DNA of 64,000 nucleotides from an uncultured Roseobacter sp. (GCA_947488305.1 CANKZM010000002.1:248001-312000), one strand, 5' to 3'; counted from the first letter of the stretch, positions 38,684 to 47,308 are shown. Notes: a model not told the origin generated them from the sequence alone. A program made the numbers and translations.

Positions 38684-40170
38684 TTTTTCACTCGGGATAG
38701 TGCCAACTCATCCATGGTGTGCAGTTCCTCCGCAACCAGCGCCACCCCTTTGGAGATTCGCGAAGCCGGGATCGATGAATAGGCGAGCCTGTAGTAGTTT
38801 CGGGGTTGCGACGGCCCGGCAAAAAACGAATGCCCGGGCTCGATGAGCGCGCCCCTGGCCTGCAAACGTTTGGCAAGCTCCTGAGTGTCTACGCCTTGTG
38901 GCCCGCGCATCCAGAAGGAGGAGCCACCAAAGGCGCCTTGACCGGCGATCTGCAACCCATGCTCCTCGATGGCCTTTGACATCACAATGCGACGGTCATG
39001 CAGGGTTGACCCCATGCGACGGATAAGTGCATCGTGGTGCCCCAAAGACAGGAAGTAGGCTGCCGTACGTTGAACATGTCCAGGTGGATGTCGGAGGACC
39101 GAGGCGCGCAAGGCTCTAGCCTCACGAATGAAAGGCTCAGAGCCCACAAGATAGCCCAGGCGCAGCCCGGGGAATAATGACTTGGAAAAGCTGCCGACGT
39201 AGATCACGCGCCCATCTGCATCCAGACTTTTCAGCGCCGGAGACGGGCTTTTAAGGAAGGACATTTCGAACTCGTAGTCATCCTCGACAATCAGCGCGTC
39301 CATCTCTGCTGCTCGTTTGAGCAGTTCGTGACGCCGCCCCATCGGCATTGTCGCGGTTGTCGGGCATTGATGACTGGGGGTTGTGAAGATGACATCCGTG
39401 TCGGGAGGTATCGCCTCGGGCGGTAGGCCATCTGCATCAACCCGTACCGGCGTCACATGGCATCTGGACTGGGAAAGAATATCCCTAAGGGCATGATAAC
39501 AAGGATCTTCCAGCGCTGCGCGGCGGCGTTGTGTCAAAAGTACCTGCGTGGTCAGCCAAAGCGCATTCTGGGCACCAAGCGTAATCAGGATTTGTTCAGG
39601 GCGGGCAACGATGCCGCGCCTTGGAAGGGTGTGGCGGGCGATGAATTCGATCAGTTGAGGGTCATCCTGATCGTAATAGTCAGTGGTCAGGGCCGTGAAG
39701 TCCTTCTGACCAAGCGCCTTAAGGGCGCAGAGGCGCCAGTTTGCGTGGTCGAAAAGCTCCGGATCTGCCTGGCCGTAGATAAAGGGATAGCGATAGCCGC
39801 CCCAATCCGCAGGCTTGCGAACGGTGTCACCGCCCGCAAATTTCTGTCCGATGGCGCGGCTCCAGTCCACGGCGTCGTTGGTAACAGGGGTCGGGGGGAA
39901 GGCAGGCGGTACCGGGGCATTCTCCGACACGTAGTAGCCCGAGCGGCCTTTTGAGGTGAGGTAATCATTCGCCAGCAATTCGGTATATGCGATTGTCACG
40001 GTTATTCGGCTGACGCCTAGATGAGTTGCCAAGCGGCGTGTCGAGGGGAGTTTTTCACCACGCTGGAAGCGGCCCGACAGAATGCCCTGCGCGATCATCT
40101 GCTGTATCTGTGACTGCAAGGTGCCCTGCGCGTCAGGATGCAGAAAAAATGTTTCGACGGGTAGAGTCAT
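38674..40170 (-). CDS. tauR: MocR/GntR-type regulator TauR with aminotransferase-like domain
   Basis: A 498-residue regulator of the MocR group: an N-terminal GntR winged helix (LQSQIQQMIAQGILSGRFQRGEKLPSTRRLATHLGVSR at about 15-52, TVTIAYTELLANDYL after it) and a C-terminal class I aminotransferase-like domain. The PLP-binding Lys lies in VGSFSKSLFPGLRLGYL near residue 310. In Rhodobacter capsulatus TauR activates the taurine genes; the genes around this one are xsc, pta and tpa, which supports the name. Related PdxR proteins are the alternative, but no pdx genes are here. It is divergent from ppk2 and directly upstream of xsc. Confidence 0.9.
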   Translation of the reverse strand: MTLPVETFFLHPDAQGTLQSQIQQMIAQGILSGRFQRGEKLPSTRRLATHLGVSRITVTIAYTELLANDYLTSKGRSGYYVSENAPVPPAFPPTPVTNDAVDWSRAIGQKFAGGDTVRKPADWGGYRYPFIYGQADPELFDHANWRLCALKALGQKDFTALTTDYYDQDDPQLIEFIARHTLPRRGIVARPEQILITLGAQNALWLTTQVLLTQRRRAALEDPCYHALRDILSQSRCHVTPVRVDADGLPPEAIPPDTDVIFTTPSHQCPTTATMPMGRRHELLKRAAEMDALIVEDDYEFEMSFLKSPSPALKSLDADGRVIYVGSFSKSLFPGLRLGYLVGSEPFIREARALRASVLRHPPGHVQRTAAYFLSLGHHDALIRRMGSTLHDRRIVMSKAIEEHGLQIAGQGAFGGSSFWMRGPQGVDTQELAKRLQARGALIEPGHSFFAGPSQPRNYYRLAYSSIPASRISKGVALVAEELHTMDELALSRVKNWT

Positions 40171-40456
40171 TCCGCTAGCGTATACTGGCTATATATGGAT
40201 TTCAATCTGGCATTACCCCAAGCGCAATACGAATGCCCTTACGCTGAGATAGCGAAAGATCATGAGTCATTTATTGTAAGTATTGATACCATAAGTATCA
40301 AAATTCATCAGATTTGCAAACTCTTTTCACACGAAAGAGTCAATTCTCGCGGGTTTTGCACATCAAAACCAAATTGAACGGTAGTTTTTGATCTGGGTCA
40401 GGGCGCGTTGGAGAAGGCTGATAGATAATCTGGGCGTCAAAAAGAAGGAGCCGCCC
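40171..40456. promoter_or_regulatory. Divergent region between tauR and ppk2, with 7-bp inverted repeat at 40283-40301
   Basis: A 286-bp AT-rich region. At 40283-40301 the sequence TTGATAC-CATAA-GTATCAA is a perfect inverted repeat with a 5-bp spacer, a likely operator for one of the two flanking genes. The ppk2 ribosome binding site AAGGAG is near 40443. A short open frame at 40195-40377 has no supporting features. The half-site TTGATAC occurs again as an inverted pair at 49850-49880. Confidence 0.5.
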
Positions 40457-41380
40457 GTGAAAGATGCCGTTCAAGACTCTGTTCAGAAACCAACCGCCAA
40501 AGCGCCAGTCGCGAGAAGTAAGTCAGCTTCAACACCATCGCCTCAACCGGACGCGGATCTGACCAGATACCCCTACAGTGAAAAACTGGACAGAAAGACC
40601 TACGAAACCGAGAAGGCGGCATTGCAGGTTGAACTGCTCAAAGTTCAACTTTGGATACAGGAAACGAACCAGAAGGTAGTGATGTTGTTTGAGGGGCGCG
40701 ATGCCGCTGGTAAGGGCGGGACGATCAAACGCTTTACCGAGCATCTGAATCCACGTGCCGCCCGCGTTGTCGCATTGAACAAGCCGAGCGAAGAAGAGCA
40801 AGGTCAGTGGTATTTCCAACGCTACGTGAAACATCTGCCCACTAACGGCGAGATCGTTCTCTATGACCGTAGCTGGTACAACAGAGCCGGTGTAGAGCGC
40901 GTGATGAATTTCTGCAAACCGGGTGAATACCTCGAATTTATGCGTCAGACGCCCGAATTCGAACGGATGTTGACGCGCTCAGGCATTCATTTGCGGAAGT
41001 ATTGGTTCTCCGTGACGCAAGACGAGCAGCGCGCTCGCTTCGATTCACGTGAGACGGACCCGTTGAAACGGTGGAAGTTGTCACCCATCGACCGCGCAAG
41101 CCTCAACAAATGGGGAGACTATACAGAAGCCAAGGAGGCGATGTTCTTCTATACTGACACCAAGGATGCGCCCTGGACTGTAGTTCGGTCGAACGACAAG
41201 AAGCGCGCGCGTCTCAACTGCATGCGGCACTTCCTCGCGTCCTTCGACTACCCTGACAAGGACGAAAGCGTGGCAACGCCGCCCGATCCTCTGATCGTGC
41301 GTCACGCAAGCCATGTGATCGGAACGGCAGACCATATTCTGGCAGCATCCTTGCACCCGGAATCCCGCAAAACAAAATGA
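40457..41380 (+). CDS. ppk2: Polyphosphate kinase 2
   Basis: PPK2 transfers phosphate between polyphosphate and nucleotides. Translation is placed at GTG 40457, which has AAGGAG 6 bp upstream, giving 307 residues; a TTG upstream start would add 23 residues without similarity. The Walker A-type loop FEGRDAAGKGGTIKRF is at about 75-90, Walker B-like VLYDRSWYNRAGVERVM near 130, and the lid with FDSRETDPLKRWKLSPID near 195, all diagnostic for PPK2 (single-domain, class I). The N-terminal 50 residues are Ala/Pro/Lys-rich and probably disordered. It lies between tauR and tpa with no known link to taurine. Confidence 0.94.
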   Translation: MKDAVQDSVQKPTAKAPVARSKSASTPSPQPDADLTRYPYSEKLDRKTYETEKAALQVELLKVQLWIQETNQKVVMLFEGRDAAGKGGTIKRFTEHLNPRAARVVALNKPSEEEQGQWYFQRYVKHLPTNGEIVLYDRSWYNRAGVERVMNFCKPGEYLEFMRQTPEFERMLTRSGIHLRKYWFSVTQDEQRARFDSRETDPLKRWKLSPIDRASLNKWGDYTEAKEAMFFYTDTKDAPWTVVRSNDKKRARLNCMRHFLASFDYPDKDESVATPPDPLIVRHASHVIGTADHILAASLHPESRKTK

Positions 41381-41407
41381 AATCTGAACAAAATTAAGGA
41401 GACATGC

Positions 41408-41647
41408 ATGACCCATGTTCCACACGAGTTGGCAGAGGAATTTCCGCACCTGCAGGAAGAAATCAGCAATTTGAAATCGACGGACAGCCACTTCGCTCGG
41501 CTTTTCGACGAATATCATGTCCTGAACCGCGCGATCCACCGAGCAGAAACCAACCTCGAACCAACTGACGACTATCATATGCTCGAAATGCGCAAGAAAA
41601 GGCTATTGCTCAAGGATGAGATCGCGACCTGCCTCGCCGTGGTATGA
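41408..41647 (+). CDS. DUF465 (YdcH) family small protein
   Basis: A 79-residue, highly charged, all-helical protein of the YdcH/DUF465 family. The N-terminal half has the family pattern HELAEEFPHLQEEISNLKSTDSHFARLFDEYHVLNRAIHRAE, and the C-terminal half ends in LRKKRLLLKDEI-like text (here MRKKRLLLKDEIATCL). A short coiled-coil hairpin is expected. Function is unknown. A ribosome binding site AAGGAGA lies 9 bp upstream, 27 bp after the ppk2 stop, so the two genes are probably co-transcribed and ended by the hairpin at 41665. Confidence 0.9.
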   Translation: MTHVPHELAEEFPHLQEEISNLKSTDSHFARLFDEYHVLNRAIHRAETNLEPTDDYHMLEMRKKRLLLKDEIATCLAVV

Positions 41648-41664
41648 TATGTCCTTCCAGTTGC

Positions 41665-41700
41665 AAGTAAGCTCCAAATCTCAGGGAGCTTACTTCTTTC
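41665..41700 (+). terminator. Rho-independent terminator after the DUF465 gene
   Basis: An 11-bp perfect inverted repeat (AAGTAAGCTCC at 41665-41675 and its complement at 41685-41695, 9-nt loop) followed by CTTTC. The T tract is short. Confidence 0.7.
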
Positions 41701-41914
41701 AACGCGAGCACTTTCGCCATTGGGCGGTAAATTGAACCTCAACAGAGATCTCGCCCATATCGTTTTTCCTCCGAGCGATTGCGAGCGGGAACACAACTCG
41801 GATGTCAGTCAGGGTGGTCTGTTACCAGGCACTCATCTGTCTTTCCGATTTAGGAAAGAAAACCCGTGAGCTCTAGCTGATTTCATGACGGTCGTGAAAT
41901 TTAGGTGAGCTCAA

Positions 41915-41945
41915 TGAAAAAAGCCCCGGTCAGTGCCGGGGCTTT
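41915..41945 (-). terminator. Rho-independent terminator after tpa
   Basis: A 10-bp perfect stem (AAAGCCCCGG at 41920-41929, CCGGGGCTTT at 41936-41945, 6-nt loop). On the minus strand it is followed by TTTTTCATT, a good U tract for the tpa transcript ending at 41966. Confidence 0.92.
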
Positions 41946-41965
41946 CTCGGTCTCGTAAGGTGAGT

Positions 41966-43357
41966 TTAGCCGAAGACGCGACCCAGTGCGGAATCGACTG
42001 CGTCACAGATGTGATCAATGTCGTCATTTGTGGCAATCAGCGCGGGCGAGAAACAAAGCGTGTTATTCTTGCCCGGCAATGAACGGTTGGTCACGCCGAT
42101 GATGACACCTTGTTGCATACAATCCGCAACCACCGCCTGCGCAAGTTTTTCATCTACTGGCGCGCGGCTCTCACGATCGGCAACCAGTTCTGCACCGACA
42201 AAGAGACCTTTGCCACGAACCTGACCGATGGCGCTGTGTTTGTCCGCAAGCTCTTCCAGTTTGCCGAGCATATAGTCGCCCTGCGCCACCGTGTTGTCGA
42301 GCAGCCCTTCCTCTTCGATGATCGCGAGGTTTTCGAGCGCTGCCGCAGGACCTGCAGTGCATCCGCCGAACGTGGAGATATCGCGGAAATAGTTTAGTGG
42401 ATCACTTGCATCGTCCTTGAAGAGGTCAAAGACTTTCTCGTTGGTTACAAGGCACGCAATCGCGGCGTAGCCGGACGCCACACCTTTCGCCATCGTGACC
42501 ATATCCGGCTCGATGCCATAGTGTTGGTAGCCAAACCACTTGCCGGTACGACCGACACCACAAACCACTTCGTCGATGTGCAGCAAGATATCGTATTTCT
42601 TGCAGATCTCCTGTACGCGCTCCCAGTATCCGTCAGGCGGGGTAATTACACCGCCGCCTGCAGTGACGGGTTCAAGACATAGGCCACCCACCGTGTCGGG
42701 GCCTTCGGCAAGGATGATCTTTTCGATTTGGTCAGCAGCCCAAACGCCATAGTTTTCCTGTGGTGCACCCTCTTGCTCAAAGGCGCGGTATTCAAGGCAG
42801 TGCGGTACGCGAACGAAGCCCGGGGTGAACGGACCATACTGCGCGTTGCGCTCATCCTGACCACCTGCAGACAGTGTGGAGATTGTTGTGCCGTGATAGT
42901 CACGCTCGCGGTAAAGCACCTTGTGTTTTTTGCCGCCATAGCGCTTGTGCGCAATCTGGCGCACCATTTTGAATGCCTTTTCATTCGCTTCGGAACCCGA
43001 ATTGCAATAATACACTCGGCTCAGGCCCGGCATCTTCTCGATCAGGCGTTCAGCAAACATGGCGCCGGGGATAGACCCTGCGGAGCCCGCGAAATAATTC
43101 AGTTTGATCAGCTGATCACGTACCGCATTTGCGATCCGCTCCCGGCCATAGCCGACGTTGACCGTCCAGACACCTCCGGACACCGCATCAAGGTGCTCTT
43201 TGCCTTTCTGGTCCCAAACCTTCATGCCTTTACCCTCGACAATGATCCGCGGATCCGTCGTCTCGTAGGGCTTGTGTTGGCTCAGATGGTGCCAGATATG
43301 CGCGCGGTCTGCCTCGACAATGCGAGAAATGTCGTTTTCATTGAAATTGCCGTCCAT
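41966..43357 (-). CDS. tpa: Taurine--pyruvate aminotransferase
   Basis: Tpa transfers the amino group of taurine to pyruvate, giving sulfoacetaldehyde and alanine. The 463-residue class III aminotransferase has the expected motifs: YYCNSGSEANEKAFKM near residue 118, LLHIDEVVCGVGRTGKW near 258 and MVTMAKGVASGYAAI near 290 with the PLP-binding Lys. The start MDGNFNENDISRIVEADRAHIWHHLSQHKPYE resembles known Tpa. Context is decisive: tauR, xsc, pta and tauABC flank it, so pyruvate-dependent taurine transamination is far more likely than another omega-transaminase role. The alanine dehydrogenase that regenerates pyruvate is not in the window. Confidence 0.94.
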   Translation of the reverse strand: MDGNFNENDISRIVEADRAHIWHHLSQHKPYETTDPRIIVEGKGMKVWDQKGKEHLDAVSGGVWTVNVGYGRERIANAVRDQLIKLNYFAGSAGSIPGAMFAERLIEKMPGLSRVYYCNSGSEANEKAFKMVRQIAHKRYGGKKHKVLYRERDYHGTTISTLSAGGQDERNAQYGPFTPGFVRVPHCLEYRAFEQEGAPQENYGVWAADQIEKIILAEGPDTVGGLCLEPVTAGGGVITPPDGYWERVQEICKKYDILLHIDEVVCGVGRTGKWFGYQHYGIEPDMVTMAKGVASGYAAIACLVTNEKVFDLFKDDASDPLNYFRDISTFGGCTAGPAAALENLAIIEEEGLLDNTVAQGDYMLGKLEELADKHSAIGQVRGKGLFVGAELVADRESRAPVDEKLAQAVVADCMQQGVIIGVTNRSLPGKNNTLCFSPALIATNDDIDHICDAVDSALGRVFG

Positions 43358-44082
43358 GGCTGCGACCTTTCGTTTTGTTTGAGTGTATCGGGAATCAGGC
43401 GATTGCCGCCTTAGCTTACACTAAATTGACAACTAAAGGGGCATCGCCACTAGGGCCAGATCTCTTTCATGAATATTGCCAGAATCAGTTTCCACGCGGG
43501 CGAATTAGCCATTTTCTGCGCGATGACCCCACCAATTCATGCGGGTAATTGGCGATCAATTTCAAAGCCATGACGGCGAAAAATCACGGACTAGCAAGGA
43601 ATCCTCTCCCAGATTGACCCGCTCCGAGTGTATCATCGGTAGCTGAAAGTTAGCCCAGAGAACGTGTTTTTTCGCCGAGGCACTCCCAAACACGGCGCTG
43701 GGTACCTCTCACAAGCGGCAGATTGGTTCAGGATTATTCAAATCCGTCGGGCGATTTCCTGCCAAACTGGACTTATCGGCAGGTGAAATGTGGTCCTTTC
43801 CTCCTTTGAGTTCACAACATCACTATCCGGCGTCCGGAAAAGCCTGGTGAGTTCAATTCTGAGTTGATCGTCGTGTTTCCGGTCCCAAAAGTCTGGAGGC
43901 CTAAAATTCGTTCAACACTGTGCAAATCAGGCTTCTGGCATGATTAAGGGCTTGCAGGTTCAAGTAATCTGACATTGGATGCAGTGTGTAAAAGGGTGTT
44001 TTCTGGTCTTATCCAGCGGTGCCCACAACCAAAAATAACCGACCCGAGAACGGGTTGGATAACGATCAACGGGAGAAATTGA
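43358..44082. promoter_or_regulatory. Long divergent control region between tpa and tauA
   Basis: A 725-bp region with no convincing gene. On the minus strand CTGGCCCTAG (43450-43459, 8 of 10 to CTGGACYTAA) is 93 bp before the tpa start. On the plus strand CTGGACTTAT (43767-43776, 9 of 10) lies inside a hairpin whose arms are CCTGCC at 43758-43763 and GGCAGG at 43778-43783, about 310 bp before tauA. A hairpin ACCCGAGAACGGGT precedes tauA and GGGAGAA serves as its ribosome binding site. These are candidate TauR-controlled promoters by position and motif. Confidence 0.5.
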
Positions 44083-45084
44083 ATGATTAAAAAGACAGCA
44101 TGTGCATTTGTCGCAGGCGCCGTGATGGCGATCAGCGCACAGACTGCAGCGGCAGACGGCCACGGTGAAATTACAGTTGGCTATTTCTTGGAATGGCCAA
44201 TGCCGTTCCTGGCGGCAAAAGCATCCGGTGCCTATGACGAAGCGCTTGGCATGAAGGTAAACTGGGTATCTTTCGAGACCGGAACGGCAATGTCGGCAGC
44301 GATGGCGTCCGGCGATGTACAGATTTCGGTTTCCCAAGGTGTGCCGCCCTTCGTTGTTGCCACATCCGGCGGTCAGGACCTGCAGATTGTAGATGTCGCG
44401 GTGTCTTACTCCGAAAATGACAACTGCGTCGTCGCGGAAGCACTTGAAATCGACAAGGACAGCGCAGGCGAATTGGCCGGCAAGAAAGTAGCCGTGCCGC
44501 TCGGTACAGCCGCACATTACGGGTTTCTTCGCCAGATGGACCACTTTGGCGTGGACGTCGCATCGCTACAGGTTGTCGACATGGCACCACCAGAGGGTGC
44601 TGCTGCGTTGAGCCAGGGTGCCGTGGACTTTGCCTGCGGCTGGGGTGGTGGCCTTGCGCGTATGAAAGAATACGGCAACGTGCTGCTGACCGGTGCCGAA
44701 AAGCAGGAGTTGGGCATTTTGGTGTTCGATGTGACCTCCGCGCCCGCCGCCTACATTGCGGAAAACGGTGACACGGTTGCAAAGTTTGTGTCTGTGACCG
44801 CTGCTGCAAACGCTGAATGGGCTGCGAACAATAGCGACGAAATGCTTGCGGTGATTGCCGAACAGTCCGGTATGGACGTGGAAGCCGCCGGAGCGTCCAT
44901 GGCGACATTCGAATTTCCAACGGTTGAAGAACAACTGTCGGAAGCTTGGCTTGGCGGTAATGCTGCGGCCTTCATGAAAGGCGTGGCTGATGTTTTCGTA
45001 GGAGCGGGATCAATCGACTCCGCGCTTGATAGCTACGAAGACGCAGTCAACACCGGGCCGCTTGAGGCTGCCAAGGACATGTAA
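44083..45084 (+). CDS. tauA: Taurine ABC transporter, periplasmic binding protein
   Basis: TauA captures taurine in the periplasm and delivers it to TauBC. The 333-residue precursor has a signal peptide (residues 1-24, ending TAAA). The mature start EITVGYFLEWPMPFLAAKASGAYDEALGMKVNWVSFETGTAMSAAMASGDVQIS matches the sulfonate/taurine-binding SsuA/TauA group; VAVPLGTAAHYGFLRQM near 140 and QGAVDFACGWGGGL near 185 also fit. The latter part forms the second lobe. It is the first gene of the tauABC transcript, closed by a strong hairpin that can let part of the transcription through to tauBC. Confidence 0.92.
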   Translation: MIKKTACAFVAGAVMAISAQTAAADGHGEITVGYFLEWPMPFLAAKASGAYDEALGMKVNWVSFETGTAMSAAMASGDVQISVSQGVPPFVVATSGGQDLQIVDVAVSYSENDNCVVAEALEIDKDSAGELAGKKVAVPLGTAAHYGFLRQMDHFGVDVASLQVVDMAPPEGAAALSQGAVDFACGWGGGLARMKEYGNVLLTGAEKQELGILVFDVTSAPAAYIAENGDTVAKFVSVTAAANAEWAANNSDEMLAVIAEQSGMDVEAAGASMATFEFPTVEEQLSEAWLGGNAAAFMKGVADVFVGAGSIDSALDSYEDAVNTGPLEAAKDM

Positions 45085-45092
45085 AGCCACTT

Positions 45093-45124
45093 AAACGGCG
45101 CGGGGCTCCCCGCGCCGTTTTTTC
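45093..45124 (+). terminator. Strong hairpin between tauA and tauB
   Basis: A GC stem of 9-10 bp (ACGGCGCGGG arms, 45095-45104 and 45109-45118) with a very short loop, followed by TTTTTTCTT. It lies inside the tauABC unit, 8 bp after tauA, 60 bp before tauB. Such hairpins can act as partial terminators or 3'-end protectors that raise binding protein over permease. Confidence 0.85.
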
Positions 45125-45182
45125 TTAAACATACGAGACGGGGATATCACCCGTCCGGAACCGCGCAACAGGTGGGGACCAC

Positions 45183-45989
45183 ATGACCGGATTATCCATA
45201 GAAAATTTATCGATGCGCTTTGAGTTGCCGAATGGAGATCACGTTCAGGCGCTTCAGGATGTTTCGCTGGAACTCAAAGCTGGCGAATTGCTGAGCGTGC
45301 TGGGCCCATCGGGGTGCGGCAAGACGACATTGTTGAACATCGTGGCCGGGTTTCTGGCGCCCACCAGCGGGAAGCTGGTTCTCAACGGGCACGAGATCAA
45401 GGGCCCGGATGCGGAACGCGGGATGGTGTTCCAGCAGGGCGCGCTTTTCGAATGGATGTCCGTCCGTGAGAACGTAGGCTTTGGGCCCTCGATGAAGGGC
45501 ACACCGAAGCGCGACAAGGATGAAACTGTCGACCATCTTCTGGACGTGGTTGGCCTGCAGGACTTCAAGGAGAAAGCCGTCTACGAGCTGTCGGGCGGGA
45601 TGCAGCAGCGTGTGGCTCTGGCCCGTTGCCTTGCCAATGACCCGGACGTGATCCTGATGGACGAACCGCTGGGCGCGCTCGACGCGCTGACGCGAGAGAA
45701 GATGCAGAGCCTTGTGCTCAAGCTCTGGAAAGAGACCGGCAAGACGATCATCCTAATCACCCACTCTGTCGAAGAGGCCTTGCTTCTGGGCGAGCGTCTA
45801 ATCGTGATGGCGCCGCGCCCTGGCCGGATTCACAAGGAATACCGCCTGCCGTTCGCGGATCTGGGCGTTGATGCGGACTTGCGCGAGGTTAAGAAACACC
45901 CCGAGTTTGGGCCGCGCCGCGAGGAAATCCTGAACATGATTTGGGACATGGAAGAAGAAATTATGGGCGGTAAGGAGGACGCGGCATGA
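45183..45989 (+). CDS. tauB: Taurine ABC transporter, ATP-binding protein
   Basis: TauB powers taurine import. The 268-residue ATPase has Walker A GPSGCGKTT at residues 41-49, the ABC signature LSGGMQQRVALAR at 136-148, Walker B VILMDEPLGALD at 156-167 and the switch His in ILITHSVEEALLLGERL. This is the TauB/SsuB nitrate-sulfonate subfamily. It is longer than the usual 250-260 residues by a C-terminal segment rich in Glu. The stop overlaps the tauC start by 4 bp (ATGA), so the two are coupled. Confidence 0.95.
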   Translation: MTGLSIENLSMRFELPNGDHVQALQDVSLELKAGELLSVLGPSGCGKTTLLNIVAGFLAPTSGKLVLNGHEIKGPDAERGMVFQQGALFEWMSVRENVGFGPSMKGTPKRDKDETVDHLLDVVGLQDFKEKAVYELSGGMQQRVALARCLANDPDVILMDEPLGALDALTREKMQSLVLKLWKETGKTIILITHSVEEALLLGERLIVMAPRPGRIHKEYRLPFADLGVDADLREVKKHPEFGPRREEILNMIWDMEEEIMGGKEDAA

Positions 45990-47254
45990 TCCCTCTGCTG
46001 ATTTACATCGTCATCTTCGTAGCTGCCTTCTTTATCGTGACCAAAGTAGTGCAGGGTGCGGGGTTGCATGACTATACGTCGTTGAAAACCGTGACGTTCG
46101 GCGACGAAAGTGCCGTGCGGCCCAATCGTGCGGCCGGTGTTATCTCCATCCTGACAATCTTTCTGATGTGGGGGATCTTTACCGGATCCAGCCTGTTGCC
46201 GGGCTTTCTGCATGCGCCGGGTCCGTTTGAGGGAACCACCACTTTCACCTATACCGCGCAGGTCGAAGGGCAGGCGCCAGATGACGCGACGGTGACGGTC
46301 GTCGTTCACCCGCGCGACGTTGAAACTGATGCTCCTGAGATCGAACCAGGCGACGGCTTTGCCAAGAACGATTCCGCGGCCATTGCGCAGTGGCGAACTG
46401 GCTTGATCAATGTGGCGCGCAACGACGAGATATCCAAGAGCGACGGCAACACGGTCATTGCAATCAATGGTCAAAAGATCGCCCCCGGCGAAACGGTTGA
46501 GGTTGAGGGCGGTTCTGTAACCCTTTCCGACAAGGGCACGCCGAACTTCCAGCCGCGCAAGGGCTGGCAGATGGAACCCCTCTATCTGCCGTCACCCGAG
46601 GCGGTCTGGTCACGGAGTATCGAGATCGTCAAAGACGGATTCCGTAACTTCACCTTGCTGGAACACTTGGGATACTCGCTCTTCCGGGTCGTTGTCGGCT
46701 TTATGCTCGGTGCGCTTGTGGGGATCCCGCTGGGCTATGCGATGGGTCTGAGCGACTGGTTCCGAGGCTGGTTTGACCCGATCGTGGAGTTCATGCGCCC
46801 GGTACCACCCCTTGCGCTGATCCCGCTGGTGATCATCTGGGCCGGGATCGGGGAGGCCGGCAAGATCATCCTGTTGTTCCTGGCTGCCTTATGGATCATG
46901 GCAATTGCCGCGAGGTCCGGTGTGTCAGGGGTCAAGATCTCCAAGGTCCACGCAGCCTATTCGCTGGGGGCCAGCAAGTGGCAGATCATGCGGTATGTTA
47001 TCATTCCCAACTCGCTGCCGGAGATCTTCACCGGCGCGCGCGTCGCGATGGGGGTCTGCTGGGGTACGGTGGTTGCGGCTGAACTTGTAGCGGCGGAGCA
47101 GGGGGCTGGCATGATGATCATGACCGCGTCGAAGTTCCAGAACACCGACATCGTGATCATGGGCATTATCCTCATCGGCGTCATCGGATTTGGCATCGAT
47201 ATGCTGATGCGATGGGCCGAACGCATCCTCGTCCCGTGGAAGGGGAAAGGTTAA
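45986..47254 (+). CDS. tauC: Taurine ABC transporter permease with N-terminal extension
   Basis: The C-terminal 220 residues (from LPSPEAVWSRS at about 200) are a standard TauC/SsuC-type permease with the EAA loop AAYSLGASKWQIMRYVIIPNSLPEI near 325. The protein is 422 residues, about 150 more than classical TauC. The extra N-terminus has a membrane segment at about 3-22, a second at about 52-72, and a roughly 130-residue soluble section (about 75-200) that contains FTYTAQVEGQAPDDATVTVVV, not recognised. With two helices before it, this section should lie in the periplasm, which would let it help receive TauA. The reading frame is continuous and codon use looks uniform. Confidence 0.9.
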   Translation: MIPLLIYIVIFVAAFFIVTKVVQGAGLHDYTSLKTVTFGDESAVRPNRAAGVISILTIFLMWGIFTGSSLLPGFLHAPGPFEGTTTFTYTAQVEGQAPDDATVTVVVHPRDVETDAPEIEPGDGFAKNDSAAIAQWRTGLINVARNDEISKSDGNTVIAINGQKIAPGETVEVEGGSVTLSDKGTPNFQPRKGWQMEPLYLPSPEAVWSRSIEIVKDGFRNFTLLEHLGYSLFRVVVGFMLGALVGIPLGYAMGLSDWFRGWFDPIVEFMRPVPPLALIPLVIIWAGIGEAGKIILLFLAALWIMAIAARSGVSGVKISKVHAAYSLGASKWQIMRYVIIPNSLPEIFTGARVAMGVCWGTVVAAELVAAEQGAGMMIMTASKFQNTDIVIMGIILIGVIGFGIDMLMRWAERILVPWKGKG

Positions 47255-47281
47255 CGACCCTTCAAATCAAGGTAGAAAATG

Positions 47282-47308
47282 CGGGGCCTTTCGGGGCCCC
47301 GTTTTTTT
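47282..47308 (+). terminator. Rho-independent terminator after tauABC
   Basis: A 7-bp stem (CGGGGCC at 47282-47288, GGCCCCG at 47295-47301, loop TTTCGG) followed by seven T residues. It is 27 bp after the tauC stop and separates tauABC from the aldehyde dehydrogenase gene. Confidence 0.93.

Noticed and set aside
40283-40301. An FNR box upstream of ppk2
   Set aside because: The half-sites are TTGAT-like but the central spacing is 9 bp between TTGAT and ATCAA rather than the 4 bp of FNR.
40195-40377. 60-codon ORF between tauR and ppk2
   Set aside because: No ribosome binding site and it spans the inverted repeat; AT-rich promoter text explains the open frame.
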